A stretch of 64,000 nucleotides of DNA from Desulfofustis sp. GTDB lineage: Bacteria > Desulfobacterota > Desulfobulbia > Desulfobulbales > Desulfocapsaceae. A model generated the notes under the pieces. It did no database searches and was not told the DNA's origin. It was given only the letters and a program-made list of their open reading frames with translations. The translations under genes were made by a program, and so were the position numbers. Of this stretch, positions 1-8,761 are shown piece after piece. The stretch covers positions 18,115 through 82,114 of the forward strand of contig JAJDNR010000026.1 in NCBI GenBank assembly GCA_022340565.1, written 5' to 3'. Every line of letters begins with the position of its first letter. The first letter of the stretch is position 1.

Positions 1-293
1 ACGACGGGGTCGCGATCAACGTGGATGGCGGTTTCGCTGCCGCGTATTACAACCGCGGTCACTCTCTGGTGCAGACCCCCCATCAGCTGTATGGCATTAT
101 CCTGCCGACCCCGGACGAAATCAAAGAGGCCGAACGGAGGTTCGACTCCGCCCCGCTCGATATCGAACTGATCGACGAATTTCTGCACCCCAAGAAGGTC
201 AGAGACAGCCTTGAGGGCGAAAAACTGAGAATCGAGCGCGACCGGCTGATGGAACAGATCACTGCGCTGCAATCCGAACTTATCGATTCGTGA
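1..293 (+). CDS. fbp: Class III fructose-1,6-bisphosphatase, C-terminal fragment
   Basis: The reading frame is open to the left edge, so only the last 96 or so residues are visible. The fragment has an INVDGGF segment followed by a short beta-rich stretch ([12 protein letters not shown]) and a basic/acidic helical tail beginning HPKKVRDS. I recognise this as the end of the Firmicutes-type (class III) fructose-1,6-bisphosphatase, where a DGGF motif and a K-x-V-x-D-T/S tail occur. This enzyme makes fructose 6-phosphate in gluconeogenesis. It ends 33 bases before a GlpX-like gene on the same strand, so two proteins of fructose-1,6-bisphosphatase ancestry sit in tandem. The assignment rests on a short fragment and on memory of the family, so it is moderate. 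Confidence 0.6.
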   Translation, partial: DGVAINVDGGFAAAYYNRGHSLVQTPHQLYGIILPTPDEIKEAERRFDSAPLDIELIDEFLHPKKVRDSLEGEKLRIERDRLMEQITALQSELIDS

Positions 294-326
294 AGTCCGA
301 GAAAACACCAGACCCGCAGGTACAGT

Positions 327-1274
327 ATGGATACCAACTACGGAATGGAAATCGTCAGGGCGACCGAAATTTCCGCACTGACCGCCGCCAGAGAACAGGG
401 ACTCGGCGACTACATCAATATCCTCAATCATGCCCGGGATGCCATCAGCAAGACCTTGAACCGTTTGCATATAGACGGCTATCTGATCAACGATCGTTTC
501 AAGGGCCGAGAGGACATCGTCTGCCTCCCGGAAAAACTCGGCAGAGGCGGTCCCACCATGGACCTGATGGCAGTCGCGCTGGAGGCCCACCACTCTGCGG
601 CCAACGGCGGCAACAATGCCACCTCCTATGCGGTGATCGCTCCTAAAGGTGTTATCCAGACCGTCCCCAACCTGGGTATGTACAAGATCGTCGTCGGTCC
701 GGCAGTCGGCAATGTCGTCGATATCAACCAGCCGCCCAGCACCAATGTCAAACGGGTGGCGCGGGCATTGGGAAAATATACCGAAAACGTCACCGTCTGT
801 ATCCTCAACCAGGCAAGGCACAAACAGTTGATCAAGGAGGTCCGGCAAAGCGGTGCGCGCATCAAGCTGATCGAGGAAGGTGAAATCAGCGGGTGCCTGT
901 CGGCAATAACCGGGGAAAAGGCAGATATCTACCTGGGGTACGGTTACGCACCCGAATCGACCCTGGTGGCCGCGGCGATCAACTGTCTCGGGGGTTATTT
1001 TGAGGGCAAGATCGTGTACGAGAACGACCGCGACAAGCGCCAGGCCAAAGCCCACAAAATCAACAATTTCGAGAAAATTTTCCGGGCCCACGACCTGGTC
1101 CGCTCCAAAGAAGTAGCCGTTGCCGCAACCGGCATCACCGATGGTGAGTTTCTTGAGGGTGTCAGATTCACGTCAAACGGTGCGGTAACCAGCTCCTTTG
1201 TCGCCCGAGGTGAAACGAAGACCTATCGAAAGCTCGAAACCAGACATTTTTTCGATTTCAAACCGGTATTTTAA
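327..1274 (+). CDS. GlpX-like (class II fructose-1,6-bisphosphatase family) protein with degenerate active site
   Basis: The 315-residue protein aligns along its whole length with E. coli GlpX: an N-terminal VRATEISAL helix, IDG near residue 50, NPP-like DINQPPSTN, an LGYGYAPES segment, ATGITDGEFLEG and a C-terminal RGETKTYRK strand. By recalled alignment, the metal and substrate ligands Asp33, Glu57, Asp85 and Thr90 of E. coli GlpX are Leu33, Arg57, Val83 and His88 here. Glu86 (GlpX Glu88) and the Glu of APES (GlpX Glu213) remain. It is therefore probably not a bisphosphatase of normal mechanism. It follows the class III fructose-1,6-bisphosphatase by 33 bases and is likely cotranscribed, which fits a regulatory or structural partner. 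The reading frame is intact, so it is not a pseudogene. Confidence 0.75.
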   Translation: MDTNYGMEIVRATEISALTAAREQGLGDYINILNHARDAISKTLNRLHIDGYLINDRFKGREDIVCLPEKLGRGGPTMDLMAVALEAHHSAANGGNNATSYAVIAPKGVIQTVPNLGMYKIVVGPAVGNVVDINQPPSTNVKRVARALGKYTENVTVCILNQARHKQLIKEVRQSGARIKLIEEGEISGCLSAITGEKADIYLGYGYAPESTLVAAAINCLGGYFEGKIVYENDRDKRQAKAHKINNFEKIFRAHDLVRSKEVAVAATGITDGEFLEGVRFTSNGAVTSSFVARGETKTYRKLETRHFFDFKPVF

Positions 1275-1451
1275 ACATCGGTCTTCAGACTCATGAGGTG
1301 CTCGCCACCACAGCGGCCTGGCAACGAGCTACTCTGAGAGAGCCCAACGCCCATCACCGCTGCGGTGCTCAGTCCTGTCAAAGCAACGGTCACCTGCCAC
1401 ACCAGCTTGGCAGACCCAGGATCGACAGTATCGAAATTGGTAAGCCGTTGC

Positions 1452-1476
1452 GAACGCGATTTGCTATTGCGCGTTC
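1452..1476. promoter_or_regulatory. Inverted repeat upstream of the binding-protein gene
   Basis: A perfect 7-bp inverted repeat, GAACGCG / CGCGTTC, with an 11-nt AT-rich loop lies about 70 bases before the start of the periplasmic binding-protein gene. It is not followed by a T run, so it is a poor terminator. It could be an operator or a leader hairpin. I see no clear sigma-70 promoter in the 273-base gap. Confidence 0.3.
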
Positions 1477-1547
1477 TCGTATTATTGTCCCTCAAACAGA
1501 TCTTTACTGGTATTATCTCCGCACAACGCAAACAGCTGGACATCTCC

Positions 1548-2378
1548 ATGCACCGTTTTTTTTCATTCGCGATCACCTGTGTTGTCGTATATCTGAGCGT
1601 TTTTCCGGGACAATCCGTGGCCGGACCGGTGATCGAGCGTATCCGCACCAACCAGGAACTGGTTCTGGGCACCCCGGGGGACTTCCCGCCTTTCAGCGTT
1701 ATATCAGAGTTGGGCGACCTGATTGGCTTCGACGTTTCCCTCGCCCGGGAACTGGCGAAATCAATGGGTGTCAACCTCCGTATCGAGCGGCTTCCATTTT
1801 CAGAGCTGATTTCCACGCTCAAGAGCGGACAGGTCGACATGATCATGTCCGGTCTCAGCGTTACGCCGAAACGTAACATGGATATCGCGTTTGTCGGGCC
1901 GTATGGTAATTCCGGGCAGGCCTTCATCGGCCAGAAGGAGATCATAGAATCACTCGGCGAACCGAAGGATCTGAACCGGGCAGATCTGAAAATCGGCGCG
2001 CTTCAGGATACCACCGCTGAATTGACCCTCAAGGCGCTGATGCCGCAGGCTGAGCCCGTTCTGACGAAAAGCCTCGATGAGTTACTGATCAAACTGCTCA
2101 GAGGCGAGATCGACGGACTCATTTCCGACTATCCTTACTGCAAGGTGGCAGAATATCGGTACAAAAGCCAGGGGCTGCTGGTCTATGACAAGATCTTGAG
2201 TTTCGAACAGCTCGGCATCGGGGTCCTCCCGGACGATCCGCTTTTTGTAAACCTGCTGACCAACTACCTGAACCTGCTCGTCGGTTCAGGAGCACTCAAG
2301 GCCATGCAGGAATACTGGTTCAAAAGCAGCGACTGGATCGTGGCCTTGCCCGATCTCACCATTTTCAAGGATTTTTGA
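1548..2378 (+). CDS. Periplasmic amino-acid-type substrate-binding protein (SBP_bac_3)
   Basis: The 276-residue protein has a clear signal peptide (MHRFF, then a hydrophobic core, then SVAGP). The body is a family-3 solute-binding domain: ELVLGTPGDFPPFS, LIGFDVSLARELAK, LKSGQVDMIMSGLSVTPKR and a C-terminal helix ending AMQEYWFK. Such proteins bind amino acids or related small acids for ABC transporters. No permease or ATPase is nearby. Its stop codon overlaps the start of nhaA (TGATG), so the two are translationally coupled. The ATG at 1548 is chosen because it gives a good signal peptide, although the frame is open further upstream. A sensory or orphan role beside a sodium/proton antiporter is possible. 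Confidence 0.8.
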   Translation: MHRFFSFAITCVVVYLSVFPGQSVAGPVIERIRTNQELVLGTPGDFPPFSVISELGDLIGFDVSLARELAKSMGVNLRIERLPFSELISTLKSGQVDMIMSGLSVTPKRNMDIAFVGPYGNSGQAFIGQKEIIESLGEPKDLNRADLKIGALQDTTAELTLKALMPQAEPVLTKSLDELLIKLLRGEIDGLISDYPYCKVAEYRYKSQGLLVYDKILSFEQLGIGVLPDDPLFVNLLTNYLNLLVGSGALKAMQEYWFKSSDWIVALPDLTIFKDF

Positions 2379-3769
2379 TGCAGCCGGGAGACAAATCCAA
2401 CAGCGCAGCTCGTTCGCTGTTTCCAATGTTCGAGGACACCTTCAGGCGCGCGATGTCTCCCATCGAGGAATTTCTGCATCGGGAATCGACCTCGGGGATC
2501 CTGCTGATGGTCTGTGTCACTGTTGCGTTGGTCACCGCAAACAGTCCGCTCTATCCGGCCTACGATGCATTTTTGCATGCTGAATTGACGATCTCCACCC
2601 CCGTTTTCTCCATATCCCACTCTATCCATCACTGGATCAACGACGGGTTGATGGCGCTGTTCTTTTTTGTGATCGGGCTCGAGGTCAAACGGGAAATTCT
2701 GATCGGAGAACTCTCCAATCTCCGCCAGGCTGTCCTGCCGATAGGGGCAGCGATCGGAGGAATGGTCGTTCCCGCCGGGTGCTTCCTTCTTTTCAATCCT
2801 GCAGGAGACACGGCCGCCGGCTGGGGCATACCGATGGCGACCGATATCGCCTTTGCAGTCGGTATCATCGCCCTGCTGGGTTCGCGGGTACCGAGACCGC
2901 TGGTCGCCATGCTGCTGGCGCTGGCGATTGTCGATGATATCGGTGCGGTCCTGGTCATCGCGCTGTTCTACACCGATGCCATCCACACCGGTCCCCTGCT
3001 GTTCTCGGCACTGTGTCTGATTCTGCTGACCGCTGCCAATCTTGTGGGGATCAGAAGGCCCCTGCCGTATGCCATTCTGGGCATCATACTCTGGCTCGCG
3101 ATGATGGAATCGGGCATCCACGCGACCCTAGCCGGAGTTCTCGCGGCCTTTGCCGTGCCGGCCCGCTCCTCCAGCGACGCCCAACAGTTCTCCGCGGCCA
3201 TCACCTCTCTGGCTGCAGATTTCAGAGCTCAGATCAATATCGTGTCAGGACCGGGCCGGCTGAACGTTCTCAGGAACAGTCAGAAACAGGCGATCCTGCA
3301 GTCAATCGAAGACAGCGTGCACCATATGGAGAGCCCGCTGCAGCGCATGGAACACGGGCTTCATAGCTGGGTATCGTTTCTGATTATCCCGGTTTTTGCT
3401 CTGGCCAACGCCGGCATACCGATCGATTTCGGCCGTCTTGACGAGATCGTGACCCATCCGGTTACCATCGGCGTCCTGGTCGGTCTGCTTGCCGGCAAAG
3501 TGATCGGTGTCGCGCTCAGTTCATGGCTGATTGTAGCTTTCGGACTCAGTGATCTGCCGGAAGGGGTTACGTTTATGCAGATCATCGGGATCGGTTTCCT
3601 CGCGGGCATCGGTTTTACGATGTCGATATTCATCGCATCGCTTGGCTTCGCAGCACATCCTGATTACCTGCTCAACGCCAAAATCGGCATCGTGTTCGCT
3701 TCGGTCGCAGCAGGCCTTGCCGGATATTCATGGCTGCGAGGGTCCACCCGTGAGTCCGCTGTCCAGTGA
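2378..3769 (+). CDS. nhaA: Na+/H+ antiporter NhaA
   Basis: The 463-residue membrane protein exchanges external protons for internal sodium in the inner membrane. Family marks are FFFVIGLEVKREIL, a GWGIPMATDIAFA segment, and the paired aspartates of the ion site in LAIVDDIGAVLV (Asp163/Asp164 of the E. coli enzyme). It is longer than the roughly 390-residue E. coli protein. The extra length is an N-terminal extension and a soluble loop of about 60 residues after FAVPARSSS, containing a helical segment (QKQAILQSIEDSVHHMES). Such insertions occur in a subset of NhaA proteins. The ATG overlaps the stop of the upstream binding-protein gene by one base. Confidence 0.93.
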   Translation: MQPGDKSNSAARSLFPMFEDTFRRAMSPIEEFLHRESTSGILLMVCVTVALVTANSPLYPAYDAFLHAELTISTPVFSISHSIHHWINDGLMALFFFVIGLEVKREILIGELSNLRQAVLPIGAAIGGMVVPAGCFLLFNPAGDTAAGWGIPMATDIAFAVGIIALLGSRVPRPLVAMLLALAIVDDIGAVLVIALFYTDAIHTGPLLFSALCLILLTAANLVGIRRPLPYAILGIILWLAMMESGIHATLAGVLAAFAVPARSSSDAQQFSAAITSLAADFRAQINIVSGPGRLNVLRNSQKQAILQSIEDSVHHMESPLQRMEHGLHSWVSFLIIPVFALANAGIPIDFGRLDEIVTHPVTIGVLVGLLAGKVIGVALSSWLIVAFGLSDLPEGVTFMQIIGIGFLAGIGFTMSIFIASLGFAAHPDYLLNAKIGIVFASVAAGLAGYSWLRGSTRESAVQ

Positions 3770-3843
3770 TCGGCGTCGATGCCCTCGCGGCAGGCAGTGA
3801 CCGCACACCGATGAGAGCATCTTCAGAAATATTTTTTTCTTTC

Positions 3844-3863
3844 CGTAAATCGCCGTATTTACG
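3844..3863. promoter_or_regulatory. Short hairpin in AT-rich intergenic region
   Basis: A perfect 7-bp inverted repeat, CGTAAAT / ATTTACG, has a 6-nt loop. It lies 75 bases after nhaA and 140 bases before the lipoprotein gene, in strongly AT-rich DNA. It has a T run before it on the plus strand but none after it. It may be a binding site or transcript-end structure. Confidence 0.3.
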
Positions 3864-3925
3864 AATTCGACCATATTTTTTATAATAATTTCAAATAAAT
3901 ATATACTTCCATTTTTTATGCACAA

Positions 3926-3953
3926 TTTACAGAGAACGTGTTACGTTCACTAT
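3926..3953 (+). promoter_or_regulatory. Putative promoter with operator-like dyad for the pentapeptide lipoprotein gene
   Basis: TTTACA (3926-3931) and CACTAT (3948-3953) are separated by 16 bases and resemble a weak sigma-70 promoter. The spacer holds a 5-bp inverted repeat GAACG-TGTTA-CGTTC at 3934-3948, placed where a repressor would block RNA polymerase. A strong ribosome site AGGAG follows at 3991-3995, nine bases before the ATG at 4005. Confidence 0.4.
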
Positions 3954-4004
3954 TTATTCGCGTATTCCCCCTCCGTTCAGCACATGCCCGAGGAGTAAAT
4001 TCTT

Positions 4005-4925
4005 ATGCACAGACTATTCTGCCGGTTGCTGTTCTGTTCCCTCTTGGGCCTGTCCGGATGCGGTCCTGCAACGATCAACCAAGCAGTGAAGGATGAGCAG
4101 AGCCCCCTTGATTCGAGGCAGATCTTCGACATCGTTTCCGGCAACTCGCTGATCATGCTGGCCCCAAATTTCTCCGGCACCGTATACTTCGACGAGAATG
4201 GATTGCTTTCGGCGGTAGACAACCAGGACCAGCGCGATATCGGCACGTGGGATGTCAACGATCAAGACCAGCTCTGCATGAAATTCAAGCTCTGGTACTA
4301 TGGGGATACGAAATGTTATCGTGTGTTCAATGATGAACAGGAGGAGAAGCTTTCTTTCTTCACAACCAACGGGGCTGCCTATTATACCGCCGTGAGCGTC
4401 GCCGGTGACCCGGCGTCTCTTGCCTCCCGCCTCGGCACCTCCTCCTCGCCCCGTTCGGTCCGCAAGCAGTACTCCGACTCCGACAGCAGCGGGCGGACCA
4501 GTCCGTCATCACAACAAGCTGCATCGGCAGACAGGAGCGAGATCACCGTATCGCCCTCGACAAGCGATGACACCGAAAAGACGGTAAAGCGCCTGGCCGG
4601 GGACTGTCCCGGGTGCAAACTTGCCGGCCTCGACCTGAGAGAGACGTCTCTGATCAAAGCCAACCTGCAGGATGCCGACCTGTCGGGAGCCGATCTCCGT
4701 TATGCGAATCTGCGCCGGGCGAATCTCAAGGGTGCCAATCTCGAAGGGGCCAACCTTACCCACGCGAACCTGCCGGGAGCAGATCTGACCGGGGCCAACT
4801 TAAGAAACTGCGACCTGACGGGCGCCAACCTGCTGCTCGCCAATTTTACCGATGCAGATACGGCCGGGGCCAATTTCACCAACGCCAATCTTGAAAGAAT
4901 CATAGGATTGAACAGACAACAATGA
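4005..4925 (+). CDS. Outer-membrane-type lipoprotein with pentapeptide repeats
   Basis: The 306-residue protein starts with a lipoprotein signal peptide whose lipobox is LSGC (Cys19). The residue after the cysteine is Gly, so outer-membrane sorting is expected. Residues about 25-140 form an uncharacterised domain containing FSGTVYFDENGLLS and GTWDVNDQDQLCMKF. Residues about 140-190 are Ser-rich and low in complexity. Residues about 205-300 are an uninterrupted run of A(N/D)LxX pentapeptide repeats that should fold as a right-handed beta helix. Function is not known. Its stop overlaps the dnaE start (ATGA), an odd partner for an envelope protein. A strong Shine-Dalgarno sequence and a possible dyad-bearing promoter precede it. 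Confidence 0.85.
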   Translation: MHRLFCRLLFCSLLGLSGCGPATINQAVKDEQSPLDSRQIFDIVSGNSLIMLAPNFSGTVYFDENGLLSAVDNQDQRDIGTWDVNDQDQLCMKFKLWYYGDTKCYRVFNDEQEEKLSFFTTNGAAYYTAVSVAGDPASLASRLGTSSSPRSVRKQYSDSDSSGRTSPSSQQAASADRSEITVSPSTSDDTEKTVKRLAGDCPGCKLAGLDLRETSLIKANLQDADLSGADLRYANLRRANLKGANLEGANLTHANLPGADLTGANLRNCDLTGANLLLANFTDADTAGANFTNANLERIIGLNRQQ

Positions 4926-7900
4926 GCGCAGGATTCGTTCATCTCCATGTCCATACCCAGCACAGTCTCCTCGATGGGGCGATTCAGGTTCCCGAACTGC
5001 TGAAGAAATGCAGCGAGTATCAGATGGACGCGGTGGCCGTCACCGACCACGGTGCAATGTACGGGGCGCTGGAATTTTTTGTTAAGGCGAAAAAGGCCGG
5101 TATCAAACCGATCGTCGGCTGCGAGTTCTATATCGCCCAGGGGAGCAGAACCGACAAATCCACCGGAGATGCTGGTGTGGCTTATCATCTGATACTTCTG
5201 GCGATGAACTATCAGGGCTACCGCCATCTGATGAAGCTTTCCAGCATTGCCCAGTTCGAGGGCTTTTACTACAAGCCCCGCATCGACAAAGAGGTCCTCA
5301 GACAATACAGCGGTGACCTCATCGCCCTCAGTGCCTGCCTGCACGGCGAGGTGCCCTGGCTCATATCCCATGACCGCTTCGACGAAGCGCGGGAGGCTGC
5401 CCGGGAAATGCAGGCATTGTTCGGTGACCGTTACTACTTCGAACTCCAGGAAAACGGCATCGACGAGCAGCAGGTCGTCAACCGGGGCCTGCTGAAACTC
5501 AGCAAAGAGCTCGGCATCAAGGTCCTGGCCACCAATGATTGCCATTATCTGAACAAGGAAGAAGCCCACGCCCATGAGGTGCTTCTCTGTATCCAGACCG
5601 GCAAGACCATCAACGACCCAAAGCGATTCAAATTCTCTTCGGATGATTTCTTCTTCAAGTCGCCGGACGAGATGAAGCGGACCTTCCATTACTGCCCCGA
5701 GGCGATTTCCAACACCGTCGAGGTGGCCGAACGCTGCAATCTCGATATCGAGTTTGGACGCTACCATTTCCCCAACTTCCCGCTCCCCGAGGGTGATACC
5801 CTGGAATCGATGTTCTCCCGCGCCTGCCATGAGGGTCTCAAGCAGCGCTTCGCGGCGATGCGCAGAAAAGGACCGCTGACACCGGAAGTTGAGAAGCAGT
5901 ACCGTGAACGACTGGACATGGAGATCGGGGTTATCAACGAAATGGGGTTTTCCGGCTACTTCCTGATCGTCGCCGACTTCATCAACTGGGCCAAAGACCA
6001 CGACATCCCGGTCGGTCCCGGCAGAGGTTCCGGTGCCGGCAGCCTTGCCGCCTACTGCATGTCAATTACCGATATCGATCCAATCCCCTACGGACTGATC
6101 TTCGAACGGTTTCTCAATATCGAAAGAAAATCGATGCCGGACTTCGATATCGATTTCTGCATGGAACGCCGCGGTGAAGTTCTCGACTATGTCCGCAGCA
6201 AATACGGCGGCAGCGAACACGTCGCCCAGATTATCACCTACGGCTCGATGAAGGCCCGGGGCGTTATCAGAGATGTCGGACGGGCTCTTGACATCCCGTT
6301 CGGCGAGGTCGACAGGATCGCCAAGCTGGTTCCCGAGGAATTGGGGATGACTATCGATAAGGCAATCAACCAGGAGCCGAAATTGCTCGAAGCTGCAGAC
6401 CTGGATCCGCGCATCGACGAACTTCTGAGGGTTTCGCGCACGCTCGAAGGTCTCGCCCGGCACACCTCGACCCACGCCGCGGGCGTCGTCGTGTCACCGG
6501 AACCGATAACCGAGTACCTGCCGGTTTGCAGGGGCAAGGAAAACGAGACGATTACCCAGTACGATATGAAGCACACCGAGATGACCGGACTCATCAAGTT
6601 CGATTTCCTGGGGCTGAAAACCCTGACGGTCATCAAAAAGGCGCTCGGTCACATTAAAATCGACTGCGGCAAGGATCTCGACATGTCAGCCATCGACATG
6701 GCCGATCAGAAAACCTACAAACTTCTGTGCAGCGGCAACTCGCTCGGCATCTTTCAGCTGGAAAGCAGCGGCATGCGTGAACTGCTGATGAAAATGGCGC
6801 CGGAGCAATTCAGCGATCTGATCGCCCTCGTTGCGCTCTACCGTCCGGGGCCGCTCGAGTCAGGCATGGTGGACACCTTCGTCAGCACCAAGCACGGCCA
6901 TCAGGAAGCCCACTACGTCCTGCCGCAGCTCGAACCGATCCTGGAGGAAACATACGGGGTTATCGTATACCAGGAGCAGGTCATGAAAATTGCCAACGTG
7001 CTGGCAAACTACTCGCTCGGCGATGCCGATATCCTCAGACGGGCCATGGGTAAAAAGATTCCCGAGGTCATGGAGGCCGAGAAAGAGAAGTTCATGGCAG
7101 GCGCCAGGGAAAATCGCATCGATCAGGACAAGGCCGCATATATCTTTGACCTGATGGCAAAATTCGCCGGGTACGGGTTCAACAAATCCCACTCCGCGGC
7201 CTATGCGCTGATCGCCTACCAGACCGCCTATCTCAAAGCCCACTACCCCGCCCAGTTCATGGCCGCACTGCTGTCATGCGACATGAACAATACCGACAAG
7301 GTTGTTGCCTACATCAACGAATGCCGGGAGCATCACATCGAAGTACTGCCTCCCGACATCAACGAAAGCGTGCAGGATTTCAGCGTCCACGAGGACCGTA
7401 TCCGTTTCGGTCTGGCCGCGGTCAAGAATGTCGGTGAGGCGGCATTGGCAAGCATCATCCGGGAACGCGAAGAAAACGGCAAATTTACGTCACTGGTGGA
7501 TTTCTGCAACCGGGTCCATTCGGCCAGCGTCAACAATCGGGTAATCGAGAGTCTGATCAAGTCGGGATCGTTCGATTCCCTCGGCTGCAGACGATCACAG
7601 CTGCTCGCCGTTCTGCCGAAAGCCATGGACCAGGCAAAAGCCTATCACCGTGACCGGATGAGCGGACAGATGTCGCTGCTCTCGCTTGCCGGAGGCTCAC
7701 CCGCAACCGCTGTCGCGAATATCGCCCTGCCCGATATCGAGGAGTGGCCGCAACGGGAAAAACTTATTTACGAGAAGGAGACGGTGGGATTTTACATAAC
7801 CGGGCATCCCCTGGAATCGGCCATCGATGAGATCAGGACGATTACCGATTCCGACATTGCCGGTCTGAGCAATTTCAACGACGGGCAGCCGGTGAGAATC

Positions 7901-8437
7901 GGCGGACTCATCCGCAACCTTCGCCAACTCAAATCAAAGCGCGGCGAGCCAATGGCCTTCGTGACCGTCGAGGATATCCTGGAAACCGTCGAAGTACTGG
8001 TTTTCCCGGAAGCCTACGCAGGCTGTTACCAGCTCTTGAACACCCCCGACCCGATCATCGTCAAAGGCACCATTCAGAAGAGCGACCAGGGAATCAAGAT
8101 CGTCGCCGATGACATCGATCTGCTGCCCGAGGCCCGGCTTAAATACACCGTCGCTGTCCACGCCAAGCTCAGGGCGGACACTATCAGCAGGCTGCGGCTC
8201 GAAGAACTCAAGGAAATCCTGTTCAACAACCACGGAGCCTGCCCTTTCTCGATCACCCTGCATTTTGCCGGCGAGGGTGAGGTGGATGTGGAGATCAACA
8301 AGGATTTCAGCGTCAGGCCCTGCCGGGAAATGACCGTCAGCGTCACCGAGCTGTTCGGCTACAACCCGCTCTCATTCGTGAAAAAGACCCTCGAACCGGC
8401 ACCCCGCAAGCGAAGCTACAAGCAGCAGACGAATTGA
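4922..8437 (+). CDS. dnaE: DNA polymerase III alpha subunit
   Basis: The 1171-residue protein is the replicative polymerase subunit. The N-terminal PHP domain shows HLHVHTQHSLLDG with metal-binding histidines and VTDHGAMYG. The polymerase core has GPGRGSGAGSLAAYC and the catalytic aspartates in MPDFDIDFC near residues 405-412. The tail carries helix-hairpin-helix and OB-fold segments (PVRIGGLIRNLRQ) and a C-terminal domain. Length matches DnaE1. Start and stop overlap the upstream lipoprotein gene by ATGA, so translation is coupled. It is convergent with hslU across a 324-base gap containing a large hairpin. Confidence 0.97.
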   Translation: MSAGFVHLHVHTQHSLLDGAIQVPELLKKCSEYQMDAVAVTDHGAMYGALEFFVKAKKAGIKPIVGCEFYIAQGSRTDKSTGDAGVAYHLILLAMNYQGYRHLMKLSSIAQFEGFYYKPRIDKEVLRQYSGDLIALSACLHGEVPWLISHDRFDEAREAAREMQALFGDRYYFELQENGIDEQQVVNRGLLKLSKELGIKVLATNDCHYLNKEEAHAHEVLLCIQTGKTINDPKRFKFSSDDFFFKSPDEMKRTFHYCPEAISNTVEVAERCNLDIEFGRYHFPNFPLPEGDTLESMFSRACHEGLKQRFAAMRRKGPLTPEVEKQYRERLDMEIGVINEMGFSGYFLIVADFINWAKDHDIPVGPGRGSGAGSLAAYCMSITDIDPIPYGLIFERFLNIERKSMPDFDIDFCMERRGEVLDYVRSKYGGSEHVAQIITYGSMKARGVIRDVGRALDIPFGEVDRIAKLVPEELGMTIDKAINQEPKLLEAADLDPRIDELLRVSRTLEGLARHTSTHAAGVVVSPEPITEYLPVCRGKENETITQYDMKHTEMTGLIKFDFLGLKTLTVIKKALGHIKIDCGKDLDMSAIDMADQKTYKLLCSGNSLGIFQLESSGMRELLMKMAPEQFSDLIALVALYRPGPLESGMVDTFVSTKHGHQEAHYVLPQLEPILEETYGVIVYQEQVMKIANVLANYSLGDADILRRAMGKKIPEVMEAEKEKFMAGARENRIDQDKAAYIFDLMAKFAGYGFNKSHSAAYALIAYQTAYLKAHYPAQFMAALLSCDMNNTDKVVAYINECREHHIEVLPPDINESVQDFSVHEDRIRFGLAAVKNVGEAALASIIREREENGKFTSLVDFCNRVHSASVNNRVIESLIKSGSFDSLGCRRSQLLAVLPKAMDQAKAYHRDRMSGQMSLLSLAGGSPATAVANIALPDIEEWPQREKLIYEKETVGFYITGHPLESAIDEIRTITDSDIAGLSNFNDGQPVRIGGLIRNLRQLKSKRGEPMAFVTVEDILETVEVLVFPEAYAGCYQLLNTPDPIIVKGTIQKSDQGIKIVADDIDLLPEARLKYTVAVHAKLRADTISRLRLEELKEILFNNHGACPFSITLHFAGEGEVDVEINKDFSVRPCREMTVSVTELFGYNPLSFVKKTLEPAPRKRSYKQQTN

Positions 8438-8542
8438 GATTAAACTGTTGCTCAGAGGAGTTGAATGCGTTGCTCCATTTCTTGAAAAGCAGAAACCACT
8501 GACATAAGACAAGTTCGGGGAAGGAAGCGGACGCAGGTGGCA

Positions 8543-8708
8543 GCAGTGGCGCCGTGTTTCAGACTGCATCGCGGAGGCCAGCCGGGGCGGTGAACATGGT
8601 TTGCTACGGGCCGGAGGCGTAGGCAGCGAAGCTGCCGTATCCCGGAGCAATGTTCACCGTCACGGCGAACAGGCCGCAGAGCCGCAGGCTGAAATATGGC
8701 GCCACTGC
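8543..8708 (+). other. 166-nt imperfect hairpin, candidate structured RNA or palindromic repeat element
   Basis: The gap between convergent dnaE and hslU (8438-8761) has no gene but a large dyad. The outer arms 8543-8562 and 8689-8708 pair over 20 contiguous positions if G-U pairs are allowed. The two exceptions to Watson-Crick pairing are G-U on the plus strand and would be A-C on the minus strand, so the structure favours a plus-strand transcript. Inner helices are CTGC 8564-8567 with GCAG 8684-8687, GCGG 8571-8574 with CCGC 8674-8677, GGTGAACAT 8589-8597 with ATGTTCACC 8650-8658, GCT-CGGG with CCCG-AGC, and an apical GGCAGC-GAA-GCTGCC at 8622-8636. The sequence GTATCCCGGA occurs at 8637 and again just after the hairpin. 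It could be a small RNA, a mobile palindromic element, or the dnaE/hslU transcript end. Confidence 0.6.
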
Positions 8709-8761
8709 GTATCCCGGATCTGTTTCTATCTTTAATCGATACTGATCGCGCCGGTGTCAGG

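Noticed and set aside
1452-1476. Hairpin after the GlpX-like gene considered as a terminator
   Set aside because: It is followed by mixed sequence rather than a T run and lies about 180 bases after the stop, so it is listed only as an inverted repeat.
4700-6001. 433-codon minus-strand open frame opposite dnaE and the pentapeptide repeats
   Set aside because: It is antisense to certain genes. Its Arg/Leu/Ala-rich repetitive end is the mirror of the pentapeptide repeats.
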